A stretch of DNA of 64,000 nt, taken from positions 124,001 through 188,000 of the forward strand of contig JAMPFD010000001.1 of NCBI GenBank assembly GCA_023664625.1, read 5' to 3'. Made by a program: the position numbers and the translations under genes. Of the stretch, positions 58,670 through 64,000 are shown piece by piece (within the stretch, counting starts at the first letter, position 1; each line of letters begins with the position of its first letter). The notes under the pieces are model-generated. The model made no database searches. It was not told the origin of the DNA and saw nothing but the letters and a program-made list of their open reading frames with translations. This DNA is from Bacillota bacterium. Lineage in GTDB: Bacteria > Bacteroidota > Bacteroidia > Bacteroidales > Bacteroidaceae.

Positions 58670-59029
58670 ATGGCATACGAAAAGAAAATTCCTGTCGACT
58701 TGGACTGCCCGCTAAGACTGACAATGAGCCTTATAGGCTCGAAATGGAAATCATGCATACTTGATGAGTTGCGCAGCGGCGAGGCCATGCGTCCAAGCGA
58801 AATACACAAGTGTCTGCCGGAGGCAGCCCCACGGGTTCTCGACATCCAGCTTAAAGAAATGGTTGACGACGGATTAGTTGTCAAGACAATCTTTCCTGAG
58901 CTCCCGCCACGTTCCGAATATAAGATTACAGAACTTGGGAAATCATTGATTCCCATCATCGACTCAATGATTGAATGGGGAGAGAACCATTTTGATTTTT
59001 TTGAAAAGAAACATGGCAGGCAACTGTAG
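58670..59029 (+). CDS. HxlR-family transcriptional regulator
   Basis: 119 aa winged-helix protein: CPLRLTMSLIGSKWKSCILDELRSGEAMRPSEIHKCLPEAAPRVLDIQLKEMVDDGLV, then PRSEYKITELGKSLIPIIDSMIEWGE. The HxlR family commonly senses electrophiles or redox state through a Cys near the start; Cys13 is a candidate. Divergent from the reductase unit with the palindrome between. Confidence 0.92.
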   Translation: MAYEKKIPVDLDCPLRLTMSLIGSKWKSCILDELRSGEAMRPSEIHKCLPEAAPRVLDIQLKEMVDDGLVVKTIFPELPPRSEYKITELGKSLIPIIDSMIEWGENHFDFFEKKHGRQL

Positions 59030-59737
59030 GACATCAAGCAGAACAGGATGTGCCGCAGAACCTGATTCCAATTATCCTCAATGACAGCACCTGTATATAT
59101 TCCTGTATATATTATGGTGTGCAAGATTAGTCCGGAGACAAGACAGCACCTCAAAGCCTGTTTTCCCTACACAGAAAGAAATGCCAAGGTTTCTACTGTT
59201 CTATTTGCCATAATGTGAGAAGAACACAATCTCTCACTCTTTCAGATGTCGTTTTTTCACTCTTTTCCGGTAAAAAACGGCATTTTTCATTGGGAGAAGT
59301 CATATTTTGTACTGCTTTTCAGGATCTTTTACAAGGTAAGAAGTTACCATTTACCATACGAAAGGCAAAGATTCGCGGTACGGAGCATGGCAAAGATAAT
59401 CGGCAGTCACCGTAAGCACCTTACCGATAACAGATCATACAACTCGTAAAGCTTTATAAATATCGCAGTTTATGGTCTCTTTTTTATTTTCACACAATTC
59501 TAAGACAAAAAAAATACAATGATTTTCTAATTCCATCTTCTATACAGTAACAGGAGTGCCGCCTTTCCTTCATGTGAAAAAGCAACACTCCTGCCCATTA
59601 TATCAGCATTGAATAAAAGTGCATCCGGCATCAGAGCACCTCTATATAATATGGAACCGCCCATACCACGATGAAATCTCTCCCAAAGCAAGAATCATGT
59701 TTCCGCCAATGCCATACACAGGCCTGACAAAAAGAAT
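59030..59737. other. Noncoding region between HxlR regulator and permease gene
   Basis: 708 bp. It contains short hairpins (cgtttttt…aaaaaacg at about 59249-59280) related to the helicase terminator and a caggagtg…cactcctg stem (59551-59593) that may end the permease gene. No supported gene. Confidence 0.5.
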
Positions 59738-61051
59738 CTATGCCATTCTGCACTCAAAGCCGGCAGAGTCGATGGCGTTCATTACAGCCTCCGCAGTGCA
59801 GGTGCCCCACACCTTGACCTCACCACTGTTCAGGCAGACATCAGCACGCTCCACTCCGGCAACGGACTGCACGGCCCCCAAGACACTGGAACGGCAGTGG
59901 GAGCAGGTCATGCCGGAGACTTTAACCACAAATGCCGGCACCGCCGTTACGGTCTCCTCTTCACCATGATGGTCATGATGATGGCCACGGCGGAAGATAA
60001 AGGCATTGGCCATAAGCGCGACAAGCAACACACCTGAGGCTATCTCCACAAACCCGGGGCCGCTCTCCTCACAGCAGCCATTTGCCATGGCACCCACGGG
60101 AGTCAGCGCAAACCACTCGCGCGGCATGAGATAGTCCATGGCAAGTCCGCAGATCACGGAGCCGAGGATTATTGACGCAAGGTAGATGTACAGTGTCTTC
60201 CTGCCCATAATCTTACGCACGACAAGGATTGAGGCGGCATTGCTCGCCGGTCCTGCCATAAGCATGACGAGGGCTGTGCCGGGAGAGAGACCTTTCAGCA
60301 TCAGGGATACGGCGATAGGAATACTTCCCGTCGCACAAAGATACATCGGGATGGCGACAAGCAGCACGAGACCCATGCTCACCAGCGTATTGCCGGAGAA
60401 CACCTCAAAGAACTCTGTCGGCACGGCGACAGTGATAAGCGCAGCGATGAGCAGACCTACGAAAAGCCATTTGCCCACATCCTGCAACATTTCCACAAAA
60501 CCATAACTGAGAGCCGACTTCATACGCCCTGTGAAAGACTCATGCCAGTCATGGCCGTGGTCATGGCAACATCCGTCCTTGCACTCCGCTTCCGCTACTG
60601 TCTCCAAAGCCGCAGTTTCCTTCCCTCCGGAAGCACCGTCAAGCCTGTTGACAAGAATTCCTCCGAAAAAAGAAGTCACAAGTGCCGCTATAGGACGGAT
60701 AATGGCGAATGCCGGACCAAGAACAGAGTATGTCGCCATAATGCTGTCCACACCGGTCTGTGGCGTAGCTATGAGGAATGATGTCGCCGCACCCTTTGAC
60801 GCGCCCTCACGCCGTAGTGCCGCTGTCGTGGGAATCACTCCGCAGGAGCACAGAGGAAGCGGAATGCCGAAAAGGGCGGCCTTAACCACCGACCTCCAGT
60901 CGTTGGAGGCCAGATGGCGTGACATAAGGCTTTTTGGTACAAACGCCTGAAGCAGCCCGGCAATAAAGAATCCCAAAAGGAGGTACGGTGCCATCTCGCA
61001 GAGCAGGTACCAGAATGACTTTGCATAGTCAAAAAGAATTTCCTGTATCAT
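59738..61051 (-). CDS. SO_0444-type Cu/Zn efflux permease with C-terminal HMA domain
   Basis: 437 aa. About eight transmembrane helices with the family motif PLCSCGVIPTTAALRREGASKGAATSFLIATPQTG. A His/Cys-rich cytoplasmic loop (CKDGCCHDHGHDWHE) and a second His cluster (RGHHHDHHGEE) are present. A C-terminal heavy-metal-associated domain carries GMTCSHC. Likely exports a soft metal ion. The MITE-like element 4 lies 38 bp upstream of its start. Confidence 0.88.
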   Translation of the reverse strand: MIQEILFDYAKSFWYLLCEMAPYLLLGFFIAGLLQAFVPKSLMSRHLASNDWRSVVKAALFGIPLPLCSCGVIPTTAALRREGASKGAATSFLIATPQTGVDSIMATYSVLGPAFAIIRPIAALVTSFFGGILVNRLDGASGGKETAALETVAEAECKDGCCHDHGHDWHESFTGRMKSALSYGFVEMLQDVGKWLFVGLLIAALITVAVPTEFFEVFSGNTLVSMGLVLLVAIPMYLCATGSIPIAVSLMLKGLSPGTALVMLMAGPASNAASILVVRKIMGRKTLYIYLASIILGSVICGLAMDYLMPREWFALTPVGAMANGCCEESGPGFVEIASGVLLVALMANAFIFRRGHHHDHHGEEETVTAVPAFVVKVSGMTCSHCRSSVLGAVQSVAGVERADVCLNSGEVKVWGTCTAEAVMNAIDSAGFECRMA

Positions 61052-61088
61052 AATACTTTATGTTTTTAGTAATTATTCTTTATTATAA

Positions 61089-61267
61089 TAAGTAACTATT
61101 GAAAATTATTTTATAATATAATGTTTTCTCACCAAACCTTGTCCTTTTTTTGTCGCTTAACGCTTATCACTCAGTCACAATGTCCGCATTGTTCCTTCGG
61201 TTCCGCGCACTAACCGCCTGAAAAACAACTGCGGTTTTCGTACAAACCGGTTTCCGACAGTCACTTA
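61089..61267. repeat. MITE-like intergenic element, copy 4 (inverted orientation)
   Basis: TAAGTAACTATTGAAAATT at the left and GTTTCCGACAGTCACTTA at the right, with the conserved tcacaatgtccgcattgtt interior and aaccgcctgaaaaacaactgc. No 78-bp unit. Confidence 0.8.
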
Positions 61268-61602
61268 TATTCAAATTCCAAAGCGGAGGAGTGAGGCACG
61301 ACAGCGAGCCTTTCCTGTTTTCGGATGCAAAATTACGTAAAATGTTTTGCAAGTCTGTTGCAAATGCTTGTTTTTTCAAGAAAAACTCCACAGGAAAAGA
61401 AAATCACAGCAAAGCGGTCTGCCATGTCAAAAAAATATTCCATTAAAATATTTTTATCTTTCTGATATACAGAAACATAATCTTCACAACACGCCCTTCA
61501 TGTTCCAATATGACAGGGCTATGGCAGCAAAAGGTGACAGTTTACAGCACAAAAGGTAACGATTTGTCTCATAAAAGGTTACCTTTTGTCCCTGAGGGTG
61601 AC

Positions 61603-61790
61603 AAGTAACTGTTGAAAATTATTTTATAATGGAATATTTTCTTGCTAAAACTTGTTTTTTTTTTTTGGGGGGGGGGCGCTTAGTGCTTGTCACTCAGTCA
61701 CAATGCCCGCATTGTTCTTTCGGTTCCGCACACTAACCGCTTCGGAAATAACTGCGTTTTAGTATAAACTAATTTTCAACAGTTACTCAA
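61603..61790. repeat. MITE-like intergenic element, copy 5, containing a T12G10 tract
   Basis: AAGTAACTGTTGAAAATT left end and AATTTTCAACAGTTACTCA right end. At 61655-61676 twelve T are followed by ten G where copies 3 and 4 have a short T/C stretch. Confidence 0.8.
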
Positions 61791-61804
61791 TTCTACACAT
61801 CATG

Positions 61805-63178
61805 TTACTCCACACCGCCGCCAAGAGCATGGTACAGACGCACCACAGCCTGTATCTTGGCTATGCGGTCCTCGGCCAATATCAGGCGCGCACCGAGCAA
61901 CGACTGCTGGGCTGCAAGCACCTCAAGATAATTGGATGAGGTATAGCGCACGAGGAGCTGCAACTTATCCACGGCAGACTCAAGATCGGCAATCTGAAAC
62001 TTATCCAGAACTATGCGTTCGTCCGCCGTCTGCCACTCTGCAAGAGCATCGTTGACCTCATTGCCGGCATCGAACAATGACTGCTCAAAGCGCAGGACAG
62101 CTTCCTCCTGCCGAGCTTTGGCAACGGCAAGGTTTGCAATATTCATGCCTTTATCGAACAGAGGTGCTGTGAGAGAGGCTATGGCTGATGACAGCCATTT
62201 TCCCGGATTGAGTATCGAACCGCCACCGCTATTCGTCCATCCTGTTGAACCAGAGAGTGTCAGACTCGGATAGAAAGCCGCGCGGGCGGAGTTCGTGGCA
62301 TAGAAAGCTTCGACGAGTGCCGCCTCTGCCTGCCGCACATCGGGACGGTTGGAAAGAAGCAAGAGAGGCAATCCTGAGACAAGTTCCTCGGGAAAGCTCT
62401 GGTCAGCAAGTGTACCGCGTCCTATTCTGTGAGCCGGCTCTTTAAGCAGGGCGCACAGGCTGTTCTCAGTCTCAATTATACTCTTGCGGATTGTCAGGCG
62501 CGAAGCGTCAAGAGCGGTACGGCCAGCGCGTGCCTGACGTACCGCCACATCATCGGAGCGGCCTGCATGCACAAGGGCTTCGAGCGTCGCAATTGTCTCA
62601 TCCCAGTTGGCAAGTGTCTTGTCCGATATTGCAAGTTGCTCGTCAAGCATCAGCAATGTGTAATAGCTTTCAACAATAGTTGCCACAAGCTGTGTCCTTA
62701 CCACCTGCTCGTATGCACGGCTTTGCTCCACAGCCGCAGCGGCACCCCTCTTCGCATTGGTAACTTTTCCGAAGATATCAATCTCCCATGAGGCGGCCAC
62801 ACCGAAATTATAAGTCTTCTTCGTGTCGCCGTTATACCGGCTTATACCGGCTTGCGGCACAAGACTGACAGACGGGAGATAGGACAGACGGGCATTCATC
62901 AGCACCGCCTGTGCTTCCTCTGACTGCAGGCGAGCGACACTAAGGTCGGTACTACGTTCAAGTCCGGTGGCGATCAGCGTCTGCAAGTATGGGTCAGAGA
63001 ACAACTCGCGCCACGGTTTTGACGCTATGGTGACAGTATCTGTCCCCGCTGCCGCATCCCTGTAAAGACTGTCCGTAACGGTCTTCAGGTCAGGACGTGA
63101 GTATCCGGAATATATTCCGCAACTGCCAAGCAGGCTGGTTATGGCAAGAAAGACTACTATATAATGTATATTCTTCAT
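61805..63178 (-). CDS. NodT/OprM-family outer membrane efflux lipoprotein
   Basis: 457 aa with a lipoprotein signal (FLAITSLLGSCG). Two OEP repeats with long helices are visible (residues about 60-250 and 270-450); NRPDVRQAEAALVEAFYATNSARAAFYPSLTLSGSTGW is typical. It is the outer-membrane channel of an RND pump whose inner-membrane subunit is encoded 35 bp upstream. Confidence 0.92.
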   Translation of the reverse strand: MKNIHYIVVFLAITSLLGSCGIYSGYSRPDLKTVTDSLYRDAAAGTDTVTIASKPWRELFSDPYLQTLIATGLERSTDLSVARLQSEEAQAVLMNARLSYLPSVSLVPQAGISRYNGDTKKTYNFGVAASWEIDIFGKVTNAKRGAAAAVEQSRAYEQVVRTQLVATIVESYYTLLMLDEQLAISDKTLANWDETIATLEALVHAGRSDDVAVRQARAGRTALDASRLTIRKSIIETENSLCALLKEPAHRIGRGTLADQSFPEELVSGLPLLLLSNRPDVRQAEAALVEAFYATNSARAAFYPSLTLSGSTGWTNSGGGSILNPGKWLSSAIASLTAPLFDKGMNIANLAVAKARQEEAVLRFEQSLFDAGNEVNDALAEWQTADERIVLDKFQIADLESAVDKLQLLVRYTSSNYLEVLAAQQSLLGARLILAEDRIAKIQAVVRLYHALGGGVE

Positions 63179-63213
63179 TTTCTCTTACATTTTTCTATTT
63201 GCAAAAACTTTGT

Positions 63214-64000
63214 TCAGGCTCTTTTGCGTCCAGGCAGGAACCCTTCCTGCAAGTATTGGAAGACAATGAACAGTGACGGCACCACGAACAGAAGGCCTAC
63301 GGTGCCGAGAAGCATGCCGCCGACCGTGCCTACACCTACAGATATATTGCCGTTGGCACCGACACCCTTTGAGGACATAAGCGGGATCATGCCGAAAATC
63401 ATAGTCAGCGAAGTCATCAGTATAGGGCGTAGACGCGCCTTGGCTGCCGACATTGCGGCAGTGGTGATGCTCATGCCCTGACGGCGGCGGTCAGAGGCAT
63501 ATTCTGTGAGCAGGATAGCTGTCTTGGCAAGCAGTCCTATGAGCATGATGAGGCCGATCTGCATGTATATGTTATTCTCCAAGCCCCAAAGCTTTGCGAA
63601 AATAAAGCTTCCGAGCAATCCGAAAGGTACGGAAAGGATAACAGCAAACGGTATCATCAGACTCTCATAGAGTGCACATAGAATAAGATAGATAAAGACT
63701 ATGCAGATGATGAACACCATTGTAGTCGTGTTTTCTGTCGATGCCTCCTCACGAGACATGCCTCCGAACTCATATCCGTAGCCCTCCGGCAATGCCGTCT
63801 CTGCCACCTCCTTTATCGCCTCGATAGCCTGACCGGAGCTGTAGCCGTCGGCAGGGGTGCCGGAAACACTGATGGCAGTGAACAGATTGAAGCGCGAAAG
63901 ACTCTCCGAGCCGTAGACACGGGTAAGCGTCAGATACTGTGAGATTGGCGTCATCTCACCCGATGAGTTACGGACGAAGATATTATTGAGGGCTTCTGTA
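63214..64000 (-). CDS. RND-family efflux transporter permease, C-terminal part (5' end outside window)
   Basis: The frame is open to the window edge (…NIFVRNSSGEMTPISQYLTL), so the visible 262 residues are the C-terminal part of an AcrB/HAE1-type pump. It includes the last periplasmic segment (PEGYGYEFGGMSREE) and five to six transmembrane helices (SLMIPFAVILSVPFGLLGSF, MQIGLIMLIGLLAKTAILL, RPILMTSLTMIFGMIPLM). It forms a tripartite drug or metabolite pump with the downstream lipoprotein channel; the adaptor would be upstream of the window. Confidence 0.94.
   Translation of the reverse strand, partial: TEALNNIFVRNSSGEMTPISQYLTLTRVYGSESLSRFNLFTAISVSGTPADGYSSGQAIEAIKEVAETALPEGYGYEFGGMSREEASTENTTTMVFIICIVFIYLILCALYESLMIPFAVILSVPFGLLGSFIFAKLWGLENNIYMQIGLIMLIGLLAKTAILLTEYASDRRRQGMSITTAAMSAAKARLRPILMTSLTMIFGMIPLMSSKGVGANGNISVGVGTVGGMLLGTVGLLFVVPSLFIVFQYLQEGFLPGRKRA

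Larger units (their letters stand above)
61052..61804. other. Noncoding region with two repeat copies
   Basis: 753 bp: repeat copy 4 (61089-61267), a GGTAAC hairpin (about 61548-61585) and repeat copy 5 (61603-61790). No gene is supported. Confidence 0.65.

Noticed and set aside
58600..59154. 184-aa frame on the - strand
   Set aside because: It lies antisense to the clear HxlR gene and has no recognisable domain.
1..64000. tRNA, rRNA, prophage or integrative element genes
   Set aside because: I scanned for them by eye and recognised none; a covariance-model scan could still find a missed small RNA.

Overview
The window comes from a Bacteroidota genome, most likely Prevotella or a close relative. 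Several things point there: promoters of the TTTG / about 20 nt / TAnnTTTG type, TonB-linked outer-membrane proteins of the STN/OMP_b-brl_3 class, a type IX secretion-like sorting tail, a SpvB/RHS giant protein, and a Cas13b (type VI-B CRISPR) locus, which is typical of this phylum. No tRNA, rRNA, transposase or integrase gene was recognised.

Layout. 1-2550 (+): the end of a bifunctional NAD(P)H-hydrate repair enzyme, a MenA-like prenyltransferase and a CPBP protease. 2936-9321 (-): a TolC-MacA-MacB(ATPase)-MacB(permease)-LytS-LytR efflux and two-component operon. 9705-13398 (-): a PIF1-like helicase preceded by a pair of paralogous unknown proteins, and a small basic unknown protein. 13606-19167 (-): a Cas13b CRISPR array, cas13b and a WYL-domain regulator, with no cas1, cas2, csx27 or csx28 recognised nearby. 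19261-20013 (-): an SGNH hydrolase. 21402-36747 (-): rplS, then the long S10/spc/alpha ribosomal protein block (rplC to rplQ, with secY, map, infA and rpoA). 36748-53599: an accessory stretch of about 17 kb holding a PorT-like barrel, a TolB-like protein, a SpvB/RHS polymorphic-toxin locus with a metallopeptidase-like tip, an outer-membrane receptor, an anti-sigma factor and an ECF sigma factor. 53600-57179 (-): rpsJ, fusA, rpsG and rpsL. 57586-64000: a flavodoxin-like reductase and NTF2-like pair opposite an HxlR regulator, a Cu/Zn-type permease, and the start of an RND efflux system.

The most striking signal is a shared promoter architecture around the CRISPR locus. Three promoters (cas13b, the 140-aa unknown gene, and the paralog pair/helicase unit) each carry the same palindrome, TTGGTTCC...GGAACC with a 9-nt centre. 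It sits exactly 38 nt upstream of the -7 hexamer-like element in all three. This predicts a small regulon in which Cas13b and neighbouring genes of unknown function are switched together, plausibly by the adjacent WYL protein.

Other notable structure: the str-S10 ribosomal cluster is split between rpsJ and rplC, and rplC has its own strong promoter. The RHS gene is broken in frame by a 75-bp insert. A MITE-like intergenic repeat family has TAAGTAACT...AGTTACTTA ends; one copy holds a triplicated 78-bp unit and another a T12G10 tract. A possible structured RNA (6S-like) lies upstream of the TolB-like gene.
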